Source: Acetivibrio cellulolyticus CD2 (lineage in GTDB: Bacteria > Bacillota > Clostridia > Acetivibrionales > Acetivibrionaceae). From it: a stretch of DNA of 64,000 nt. The translations under genes and the position numbers were made by a program. The notes under the pieces were generated by a model, which worked only from the letters and a program-made list of their open reading frames with translations, did not search any database and was not told the origin of the DNA. How positions within the stretch are numbered: the stretch's first letter is position 1; every line of letters starts with the position of its first letter. The stretch lies in assembly GCF_000179595.2 (NCBI RefSeq), contig NZ_JH556653.1, positions 1,024,727-1,088,726 of the forward strand. Direction: 5' to 3'. Positions 33,997 through 40,734 of this stretch are shown in pieces.

Positions 33997-34731
33997 TCAA
34001 TACGCAAACTTGTAATAATCATCTAAGATTGCCATATCTACAGCCTTTCCCCTTCTAACGTTATATTTCTTTGACCGAATCTCAGCCTCGTGCTCTGCAA
34101 GCATCCTCTGACCCCATTCTGATTTCCTTATTTGGCGTAGTGCTTTGTTGTGTATTTGCCGTATGTTTTCGCTGCTACATGAGTATATACCAGCTATATG
34201 TGCAAATGTGTATTCATAACCATTCCACCCATAGAACATTTTTATTATTTCCTGCTGTTGCTCTGTCAGATGACCACTCATGACTTGCTCAAGCTCAAAC
34301 CGTAACTCTTTATTGTGTATATAGTTCCAGAATCTCTTTTCCGCTTCTGAATCTGGTATCATATCCTCATAGGTTATATCACTGTCAGGCTCTACAGGTG
34401 TATTGGTACTAATCGTGGTTACTTTTGGCGTGTAATCACCAATGTGCCGTTTGATTCTGTTCTTAATATAATGGGACGCCCATGTTGTAAACAATGCACC
34501 CTTATCCGGTTTAAAGCTTTTAGCTGCTCCAAGTAAAGCAATCCATGACTCTTGAATTAGATCTTCGTAGGTTATTACGTCACCACAGGCACTTATCACT
34601 GTTCCCCCTGATCTATTAGCAAAGTAATGCAGTAACTTTATATTTGCTTCTGTCAGATCATTAATTGCTTTAATCTTGTCAGTGTCCGTTGTTGCCGTCT
34701 GATAAGCCAATACTATTTCTTCATTACTCAT
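33997..34731 (-). CDS. Sigma-70-like RNA polymerase sigma factor (satellite sigma 2)
   Basis: 244 aa. The region 2-like part (about 45-100) includes YEDLIQESWIALLGAAKSFKPDKGALFTTWASHYIKNRIKRH, the core-binding and -10-recognition helices of sigma-70 proteins. Region 4 at about 150-200 reads LTEQQQEIIKMFYGWNGYEYTFAHIAGIYSCSSENIRQIHNKALRQIRKS. Phage-borne sigma-like proteins often switch on late genes. It follows the small terminase gene on the same strand. A second one is encoded at 38956-39741; the two share only the MSNEE start and general layout. Confidence 0.85.
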   Translation of the reverse strand: MSNEEIVLAYQTATTDTDKIKAINDLTEANIKLLHYFANRSGGTVISACGDVITYEDLIQESWIALLGAAKSFKPDKGALFTTWASHYIKNRIKRHIGDYTPKVTTISTNTPVEPDSDITYEDMIPDSEAEKRFWNYIHNKELRFELEQVMSGHLTEQQQEIIKMFYGWNGYEYTFAHIAGIYSCSSENIRQIHNKALRQIRKSEWGQRMLAEHEAEIRSKKYNVRRGKAVDMAILDDYYKFAY

Positions 34732-34830
34732 TTAACCCCTCCTGATTTACAGCCCATAAAAACTAGGGCAGGAGTTCCTCGAATACTACCCAGCATAATC
34801 AACGTATTCTGATTTGCCGTCTATTACCAG

Positions 34831-34846
34831 AGCTCAAATTTGAGCT
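34831..34846. repeat. AAATTT-centred palindrome, isolated copy
   Basis: AGCTCAAATTTGAGCT, a perfect 16-bp palindrome just after the terminase gene, related to the array at 33.35-33.63 kb. Confidence 0.55.
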
Positions 34847-34851
34847 CAGCT

Positions 34852-35409
34852 TCATTCCTTCAACTGAATCATGATTGATTCTAGCATATCAAAACCGCTA
34901 CCGACATCTACCTTCACTTTATCCGTAAACATTCCTAGATGCCTTCCGAGCAGTTCCAAAGCCCTTATCTTGTCACAGGTATTTACTTCAATTCCATGCT
35001 TGCCCTGCTTAATTCCTGCGATAGCTTTTTTCTTTTCATCTGGAATTTCGTCTGTTGGTTCTATCTCTACAACATTATAGAACTCCTCTTTTTGAATAAC
35101 GCTACCTTCATCATCAAGCACAGGCTGCGTGATTGACTTTTTAACAACTTTAGCGAAGTCGGCACCATTAGCATTTGCTATTGCATACAGCTCTCGCAGG
35201 ACAAAATCCTGCGTTATCTCTGTTCTTTCTTCTCTGTCTTTCATCCGTTTTTGAATTTGTGCTTGGATTTGAGGTTTTATGAGGTTGTCGGCTCCAGTTC
35301 TATAAGCCGTCTTTTTAGAATACCCCGCCCTAATCGCCGCCTGAGTGGCGTTTAAATCTATCAGGTACTCATCTACAAATATTCTTTGTTTCAATGTAAG
35401 TTGTGCCAT
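34852..35409 (-). CDS. Phage terminase small subunit
   Basis: 185 aa. The N-terminus LTLKQRIFVDEYLIDLNATQAAIRAGYSKKTAYRTGADNLIKPQIQAQI (about 4-52) is the DNA-binding HTH characteristic of terminase small subunits (TerS), which recognise the packaging site; the C-terminus forms the oligomerisation part. No large subunit is encoded next to it. A lone terS is the hallmark of phage satellites that redirect a helper phage's packaging motor. In a reduced prophage it would instead be a survivor of a lost packaging module. The start has a GGTGAT site. Confidence 0.88.
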   Translation of the reverse strand: MAQLTLKQRIFVDEYLIDLNATQAAIRAGYSKKTAYRTGADNLIKPQIQAQIQKRMKDREERTEITQDFVLRELYAIANANGADFAKVVKKSITQPVLDDEGSVIQKEEFYNVVEIEPTDEIPDEKKKAIAGIKQGKHGIEVNTCDKIRALELLGRHLGMFTDKVKVDVGSGFDMLESIMIQLKE

Positions 35410-35432
35410 CTAAATCACCTTTCTTTGTTTTA

Positions 35433-35464
35433 GCCCTATACACTAGTTAGCCAGTGTATAGGGC
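35433..35464 (-). terminator. Hairpin between the 119-aa protein and terS
   Basis: GCCCTATACACT/AGTGTATAGGGC, a 12-bp perfect stem without a T-run. A degenerate version with the same flank (TTTCTTTGTTTTA) occurs at about 35845-35890, before the next upstream gene, so this intergenic unit is duplicated. Confidence 0.5.
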
Positions 35465-35471
35465 ATTGTGT

Positions 35472-35831
35472 TTACTCTTTTAGCTCATGAGCTTCCAGCC
35501 ATCTGTTTAAATCATAGCCGTATTTAAACTCAGTAGCTGCTGGGGCAACAACCCCAATAGCGGCTCTTAATTCAGCTATAATTGTCCATTTTGGCTTATT
35601 GGACATGTCAATAGAATACTGGGCACATAATGCCGTTGTTTCTGCCTTTGTGGCTCTATCTAATGCATCCGGCTGCTCGTCTGTTGACCTATCAACATGA
35701 TACCCATACCATGCTTCTAGCTGGTTCATATGTACGCCATCTCGAACCCATCCAACTCCATTGATAAAAGGAATTGTAAGTTGATCCTCATTGCTATATC
35801 CGTCTGTTAAAGTGCTCCATACTTTAGCCAT
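35472..35831 (-). CDS. Phage tail-region protein of unknown function (119 aa)
   Basis: Starts MAKVWSTLTDGYSNEDQLTIPFINGVGWVRDG. The C-terminal half holds a helix-turn pattern KAETTALCAQYSIDMSNKPKWTIIAELRAAIG, resembling the small SAP-like or HeH repeats found at the ends of phage proteins. It sits between the tail-fibre module and terS, in the same orientation, with a GGTGGAT site before the ATG. Function unknown; association with the tail is from position only. Confidence 0.6.
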   Translation of the reverse strand: MAKVWSTLTDGYSNEDQLTIPFINGVGWVRDGVHMNQLEAWYGYHVDRSTDEQPDALDRATKAETTALCAQYSIDMSNKPKWTIIAELRAAIGVVAPAATEFKYGYDLNRWLEAHELKE

Positions 35832-35907
35832 GGTTAATCCACCTTTCTTTGTTTTAAGTCCTATATATTCGCTAGCTAGTGTAAAGGGCTTTGTGCTTGC
35901 CAGTATA

Positions 35908-36267
35908 TTATGGCTGCTTTCTGTTGAGTAGTTTGTCTGAATCGCAAGAATTCACAATGTGAATTGAAGGCATAAGAGATCCACCATTATCAAGAATATA
36001 TTTTGCAGCTTGATTCTTAATTGAAGCTGCCGCACTAATCTGAATAATCTTAAAAAAGCTCTGCCTTGCGTCATTAATGGCCTTCACCCTTGCAACATAA
36101 GCTGCTAATGAATCAAGATATCTGTTATAGTCCGCTTTTAAAGTTGCCTCAAGGGCTTCAAGTTCAGTTATAGCTGCTGCATCCCAAGTTTTAATTGCAT
36201 CATTTACATTTGAAACCGAAACCGGAACCCAGTCAGTTCCATTCCATCTATTTAGAATTTGTGCCAT
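35908..36267 (-). CDS. Phage tail-associated protein of unknown function (119 aa)
   Basis: MAQILNRWNGTDWVPVSVSNVNDAIKTWDAAAITELEALEATLKADYNRYLDSLAAYVARV. The N-terminus (ILNRWNGTDWVPVS) resembles short beta-stranded modules at tail-fibre tips, and the rest is helical. It begins 15 bp after the stop of the 588-aa tail gene with a strong GAAGGAGG site, so it is translated as part of that module, perhaps as a fibre chaperone or fibre-end protein. No enzymatic motif. Confidence 0.6.
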   Translation of the reverse strand: MAQILNRWNGTDWVPVSVSNVNDAIKTWDAAAITELEALEATLKADYNRYLDSLAAYVARVKAINDARQSFFKIIQISAAASIKNQAAKYILDNGGSLMPSIHIVNSCDSDKLLNRKQP

Positions 36268-36282
36268 TTCGAATCCTCCTTC

Positions 36283-38049
36283 TTACTCGCCGTCAATAAC
36301 AATTACCAATTGATTTGGTAGCCAATCAGTTTTTGCGGCAGCCTCAGCTTGAGTCATTACAGGAATTACCCCAGTTACGTTTGCATTTGAATAGTCGTGA
36401 TTCCCTAAACCATACATTGTTTCCATTGGAGCATTGTATCTAAATGTTTCATTCTCAAAAAATGACATTGTTGTATGGTCTATTTCGTCACTAATTGTCA
36501 GGTTTTTGCTATGTAAGTACTCTGTAGAATCAACACCATTAATTTTAAGACAGGTTACATTGTTTGCAACGTATAAATTATCATACACGTACAAAGTACC
36601 CGCCATAAAATCTATACGTTCCATTTTTGCAGGTGTTCCACCAACTATACCGGATTTGCCTATTATTAAAGTATTGCCATTTGTTGTATAAGCTGTTTTC
36701 AATACTATATATTGATCGGGTCCAAGATTAAAGTTAAGGCTTCCCGTGCCGGATCCATTGTGCATAGTTACGTTTGCAGCCGTTATATTTCCGCCAAATG
36801 TTCCAGAGCCTTCGATGTCAATATTTTTAGCCTTTATTCTTCCGTCAGTATCAACGAAAAAATTCCTTTCAAGACCGCTTCCAGAATTTGAATATATGCT
36901 TATTCCTTCTATCGCGTTTGCAAGAACATGAGCTTTTCCGTCAGAACGTTCAACCTTTAGCCCGTAACCGGGTCCAAAGCTGGCACCATTATACACTTGA
37001 TCTTTTACAACTCGTTGTGCCATTTGCTTTGTAAGGGATCCTTGAAACTTGAATTCACTTTGCTGCTCACTTTTGGAAGGTGCCGAGCTCTGTTGAAGCA
37101 AACCACCTTTGAAGCTGATTTTGTTAACGGCAAGTATGCTTGTGATCTCTGTTGTATCAAGTAAAACTATTTTTATGGCATCCCCTGTCTCCAGATCTGG
37201 TCTACCACGCCAGCTCATATTGAACGGAACATAAGAAAGCCCATCCACGACAGAAAACGCATTACTGAACTGGCTCTGCTCTAAGAACATGAACCGATTC
37301 TCAAACTTCAATGTATTGTCATCAGTTCCGGTACCAAGTTCCAATACCTCTCCTTCTGCATTATGTACTACCTGAAGCTTAGTATAAGTTTTCTGAGGAT
37401 TTGTTTGTTCTGCTCGTATATAGCTGGATGCTGTTATGGTTGCAACAGGTAAGCTTGTTGTGAGAGGTACAAATATCAATTCCCCAGCTCTATTCAGCTT
37501 TATGTTAGCACTATGAGCTGATGCAATGCAGGACAACATTTCTCTAATGCTTATAGTCTCATCCTTATACGGGATCTGGAAAGCAGGATTAATTACTACA
37601 TCGGAATCAATGCCCAGTATAGTGCATATCTCATCAAAAACTGAAGCCATCGACACTGGATACGTTAAGCTAGATATGTATGGCTGTTCTGTTGTTATGA
37701 GTTTATCTACACATTCAAAGCTCCAGACGCCATTTTGATATTTTCTTGCATCAATATAGAACTCGCCCATAGGAATCCATTCTGTATAGCCCCCACTACC
37801 ATTAAGCCTAATCTCGGGAACTATCTTCGCATTAGTAGATATTACGCTTGCTGTTTTTAGCTTCATACTTAGCTTAGCAGGTATGACTGTGCCGATAGTT
37901 AGCTCATCCCCACCAGTAATCATATCTTCAACAGTGAATTCTACTACCTCATCACTGCCATACACTAGACCACCTATGATAGCCTGCGCTTCAAACTCTC
38001 TGTTTGGTAGCCCAATGTAGCTTTTATATAGCTCAGAGGTTGTTATCAT
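36283..38049 (-). CDS. Phage tail/fibre structural protein
   Basis: 588 aa. The first 320 residues (LYKSYIGLPNREFEAQAIIGG, FTVEDMITGGDELTIGTVIPAKLSMKL, and PVSMASVFDEICTILGI) look like the baseplate/tail-hub type of structural protein found in siphophages. Residues about 350-500 are fibre-like (GASFGPGYGLKVERSDGKAHVLANA, GRIKAKNIDIEGSGTFGGNITAANV). The end (TGVIPVMTQAEAAAKTDWLPNQLVIV) is typical of a fibre tip. Finding such a gene without the rest of a tail module is odd: it may be a survivor of prophage decay or a satellite gene that alters helper particles. Confidence 0.75.
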   Translation of the reverse strand: MITTSELYKSYIGLPNREFEAQAIIGGLVYGSDEVVEFTVEDMITGGDELTIGTVIPAKLSMKLKTASVISTNAKIVPEIRLNGSGGYTEWIPMGEFYIDARKYQNGVWSFECVDKLITTEQPYISSLTYPVSMASVFDEICTILGIDSDVVINPAFQIPYKDETISIREMLSCIASAHSANIKLNRAGELIFVPLTTSLPVATITASSYIRAEQTNPQKTYTKLQVVHNAEGEVLELGTGTDDNTLKFENRFMFLEQSQFSNAFSVVDGLSYVPFNMSWRGRPDLETGDAIKIVLLDTTEITSILAVNKISFKGGLLQQSSAPSKSEQQSEFKFQGSLTKQMAQRVVKDQVYNGASFGPGYGLKVERSDGKAHVLANAIEGISIYSNSGSGLERNFFVDTDGRIKAKNIDIEGSGTFGGNITAANVTMHNGSGTGSLNFNLGPDQYIVLKTAYTTNGNTLIIGKSGIVGGTPAKMERIDFMAGTLYVYDNLYVANNVTCLKINGVDSTEYLHSKNLTISDEIDHTTMSFFENETFRYNAPMETMYGLGNHDYSNANVTGVIPVMTQAEAAAKTDWLPNQLVIVIDGE

Positions 38050-38066
38050 TTTACCATCACCTCTCC

Positions 38067-38645
38067 TTACAGTTTGAATACTCCGCTCTGTTCTAAGTAG
38101 TGGATTGCTATACCGCTAATTATATCTCCAGCACCATAGCTGCTGCTGAAGGTTCTATTAATTTCAGCTCTTGCATTCTCTAATAACTCAGATTGGTTTA
38201 CCACTCTTGGCAAGCTTTCCAGTAAAGATCTTTTCACTGGAGCCCCACCTGGAAAGTCCGCAATACCCATTATAAAGCTTCTAACTGATTCTATGGTACT
38301 GTTATCCTGCTTCTCAATTGCCGGTGCTACTATCTCGTTTAACAGTTTAGGTGTCAGCCCTCTTCCGATAAGTTGCATCTTTGTAAAAATGTTAGAAACT
38401 ACTGTCTGATACTCTACGCTACTTGTATCCGGTTTTGTGATGTCAGCAAGCTTTCCGTCTATAACCTCATTAATGCCTTTAATGTATTCCTGCCGTTTAC
38501 TTTCAAGTTTTTGGTTCATCTTCTTTTCTGCATCCAACAAATACTCCTGTGAATACATATTACTGCCTTTCATTACCTCGAACTTTTCTCTTTCTGATTT
38601 TGCATAACTTACGTATGCGTTCATATAATTCTTTGCTCTCTGCAT
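38067..38645 (-). CDS. Phage-related protein of unknown function (192 aa)
   Basis: Charged helical N-terminus (NYMNAYVSYAKSEREKFEVMK, AEKKMNQKLESKRQEYIKGINEVI) followed by a segment with NQSELLENARAEINRTFSSSYGAGDIISGIAIHYLEQSGVF. Coiled-coil character could fit a scaffold or tail-assembly protein, but no family is recognised. It is 17 bp upstream of the tail gene and in the same orientation. An alternative frame at 38560-38778 overlaps its start and is a shadow. Confidence 0.6.
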   Translation of the reverse strand: MQRAKNYMNAYVSYAKSEREKFEVMKGSNMYSQEYLLDAEKKMNQKLESKRQEYIKGINEVIDGKLADITKPDTSSVEYQTVVSNIFTKMQLIGRGLTPKLLNEIVAPAIEKQDNSTIESVRSFIMGIADFPGGAPVKRSLLESLPRVVNQSELLENARAEINRTFSSSYGAGDIISGIAIHYLEQSGVFKL

Positions 38646-38955
38646 ATTCGATCCTCTTCTTTCTTTGATATATGTTTTTACTATAGTCCTCTAAAAAGAA
38701 AGTTTGGGGCGAGAAGCGAAACCTAATCGCCCCTAAATACATATTAGATAATACATAAAAGCACAAAGCCGCGTTCATTCACCCGCCGGGTAGGGTGTTC
38801 TCTTTAACGTCCAGCACCCAGGACAACACACACAAGAAAAATCACGGTACCGCTTTTTCATTCACTGATGCGAAAAACAGGTTCAGTATGCTCTTTAATG
38901 CCTCATACCGAAGGCCGATTAAATACACTTCATGATAACCACCCCAAAACTTGAA
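38646..38955. other. Gene-free spacer in element B
   Basis: About 310 bp between the first sigma-like gene and the tail module. It is more GC-rich than its surroundings and contains CACCCGCCGGGTAGGGTG (38789-38806), which could form a short hairpin. I saw no convincing gene; a late promoter read by the phage-type sigma factor might lie here. Confidence 0.35.
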
Positions 38956-39741
38956 TTAGAAGCCCCTACGCAAGGATTCATAATCCCAAATATCCGCCCT
39001 TCTAGCTAGTTCCTCTCTTTTAAGTACCAGGTCTTCCACTGCTGAACTAAAACTTGAATTGAAAGCTGTGTACCCTTTACGTTTATAGAAGTTAGTAAGT
39101 CCATCCAATATACGTTCTGCTTGAATTCTAGCTATTGCGGGCTTTTTCCTTAATTCTCTCAAGGCATCTTTTTTAATTCGACGAACACTGCCATATACAA
39201 TGCCCAACTGTTCCGCTATCTCGTCTTGTTTTGCTTGCTTCAAATAAGCTAGAATTAAAATATCTCTATGCCTTGGTGAAAGCCTTTGCATGCACTCAAA
39301 AACAATATTCATAATACGTTGATGTTCTAACTGCTCGAGCATATCATCAAATGCTAATTCAGCCTCTGGACAAGGTACAGCATCTATTAAGTGCAACTCG
39401 TCATTATCTTCTGAGATTGGTTTGTTTAGTGATTCTGCTGTAAGTAATACATCCCTTCGGCTAGTTCGGGTTCCTATCTCTTTCCTAAATTGGTGTCGGA
39501 GGTAGAAGCTTAAATATCCTATAAATGAACATCCTGCATCAGGGTCGTAGTTCTTTATTGCACTACACAAAGCCAGATATCCAGATTGAACAAGATCATC
39601 CAATTCAACCTTTGTATTACCGCTACGCTGTATAAATAAGTACGCTTGTTTATGGATAAATCGTCTTACCTGATCCCATAGGTCGGTCATGAAGTCCTTT
39701 TCTCCTGATTTGATTTTCTGAACAAGTTCCTCATTACTCAT
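38956..39741 (-). CDS. Sigma-70-like RNA polymerase sigma factor (satellite sigma 1)
   Basis: 261 aa. Region 2: VELDDLVQSGYLALCSAIKNYDPDAGCSFIGYLSFYLRHQFRKEIG (about 45-90). Region 4: MQRLSPRHRDILILAYLKQAKQDEIAEQLGIVYGSVRRIKKDALRELRKK (about 160-210). It overlaps the chimeric VapE-fragment gene upstream by 4 bp (ATGA), so the two are translationally coupled. It lies directly before the tail/packaging genes, the usual place of a phage late activator. It differs from the second sigma-like protein at 33997-34731. Confidence 0.85.
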   Translation of the reverse strand: MSNEELVQKIKSGEKDFMTDLWDQVRRFIHKQAYLFIQRSGNTKVELDDLVQSGYLALCSAIKNYDPDAGCSFIGYLSFYLRHQFRKEIGTRTSRRDVLLTAESLNKPISEDNDELHLIDAVPCPEAELAFDDMLEQLEHQRIMNIVFECMQRLSPRHRDILILAYLKQAKQDEIAEQLGIVYGSVRRIKKDALRELRKKPAIARIQAERILDGLTNFYKRKGYTAFNSSFSSAVEDLVLKREELARRADIWDYESLRRGF

Positions 39742-40388
39742 TTTGACCTCCTACCATACTTGCTTACTAGGCTATCAAGGATGTGCTTAAGCTCTAGTAA
39801 TGACTGCGGATACCATATATAATCCACTGATAGCCTTCTTGACATATTCCATACACATACATAATTGCAAACGCCTTTTCGTGAATGAGCAATCCCAGAA
39901 ACCTCAATATCATAGCCATTGCCTATATAGATGTATATACAGTCTTCTTTATCAATCATTTTGATTTTGTAGGAGTCCCCCAGATATTCGAGAGCGGCTT
40001 TCATCCGATTGCCTAACAAGGGCTCTTTCTGCTTTTTTCTGTCTTTAATAGGATGGAAGCTATTTCGCCGTGTCACTTCTATAAAAGCATTTTTTATAGT
40101 TTTTTCTGACCTGAATCCGTATGTTTTATCAAGGTAATGCTGCATACGATTGTAATCTGAACCAAGCCATGGTTCATACTCTTGATCGGGACTTTCCCTA
40201 TCTCGCCATGGAAGCGGACCCTTTATAACTACGATGTTATTAGAAGCATCATAGGCGAGTATATCTTTGAACTCACTTTTTAGTATTAATTCAGCATTAA
40301 TAGCAGTTGGGAGTGGCCTCCCGGTCTTTGCATCAACTTCAAGATGTGCTTTCCATGCGTCAGGATCCGGCTTTTTCTGTTTTTCCAT
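39738..40388 (-). CDS. Chimeric protein: partial VapE duplicate fused to a new C-terminus
   Basis: 216 aa. Residues about 6-115 (PDAWKAHLEVDAKTGRPLPT, YEPWLGSDYNRMQHYLDKTYGF, NSFHPIKDR) closely match a middle segment of the VapE-type helicase upstream (PDAWKIHLEVEAKSGIPYPT, YEPWLGSDDKRMLHYFGKHYGF, NTFHPIKDY), the part just before its Walker A motif. The match stops at HPIKDR; the remaining 100 residues are unrelated (KEPLLGNRMKAALEYLGDSYKIKMID...). It lacks any ATP-binding motif. It lies immediately on the far side of the candidate origin and is followed, with overlap, by the sigma gene. A role as an oligomerisation partner or regulator of the helicase is speculation. Confidence 0.75.
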   Translation of the reverse strand: MEKQKKPDPDAWKAHLEVDAKTGRPLPTAINAELILKSEFKDILAYDASNNIVVIKGPLPWRDRESPDQEYEPWLGSDYNRMQHYLDKTYGFRSEKTIKNAFIEVTRRNSFHPIKDRKKQKEPLLGNRMKAALEYLGDSYKIKMIDKEDCIYIYIGNGYDIEVSGIAHSRKGVCNYVCVWNMSRRLSVDYIWYPQSLLELKHILDSLVSKYGRRSK

Positions 40389-40415
40389 AATCGCTGCACC
40401 TCCATCTATTTCTCT

Positions 40416-40734
40416 CGACTTACCGATGCAATCCAGTAAATATAAGGGTTACATCATTTTTGGTAAGTCGAGTAAGTGAATTCTTATGCTTCCTATATAT
40501 ACATAACGTTTAAGTTACTTTAAGTGTATATTTATATGCCTATACACTACTTATTCTCTATTTCATTACTTTTACTAAATATCTACTTACTCGACTTACC
40601 AACAAGGCTACACCCATTGTATTTACTGGATTGCACCCGGTAAGTCGATACTTGTTTTTTCGACTTACCATCCACTTACTCGACTTACCTCTGGAAATTC
40701 TTTCCGCTTACCTCGACTTACCTGTCGACTTACC
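40416..40734. repeat. Iteron array around an AT-rich core: candidate replication origin
   Basis: CGACTTACC occurs directly at 40416, 40592, 40661, 40681, 40714 and 40726, and inverted (GGTAAGTCG) at 40462 and 40639, often extended to ACTTACTCGACTTACC. Two clusters (40416-40470 and 40592-40734) flank an AT-rich core (about 40485-40585). A longer inverted repeat around GCAATCCAGTAAATA (40428-40442 and 40620-40634) encloses the same core. It directly follows the primase/VapE gene, as the origin does in staphylococcal pathogenicity islands, where Rep binds iterons either side of an AT-rich region. Confidence 0.75.

Noticed and set aside
38560..38778. 72-codon minus-strand ORF
   Set aside because: Overlaps the well-supported start of the 192-aa gene in another frame and has no ribosome site.
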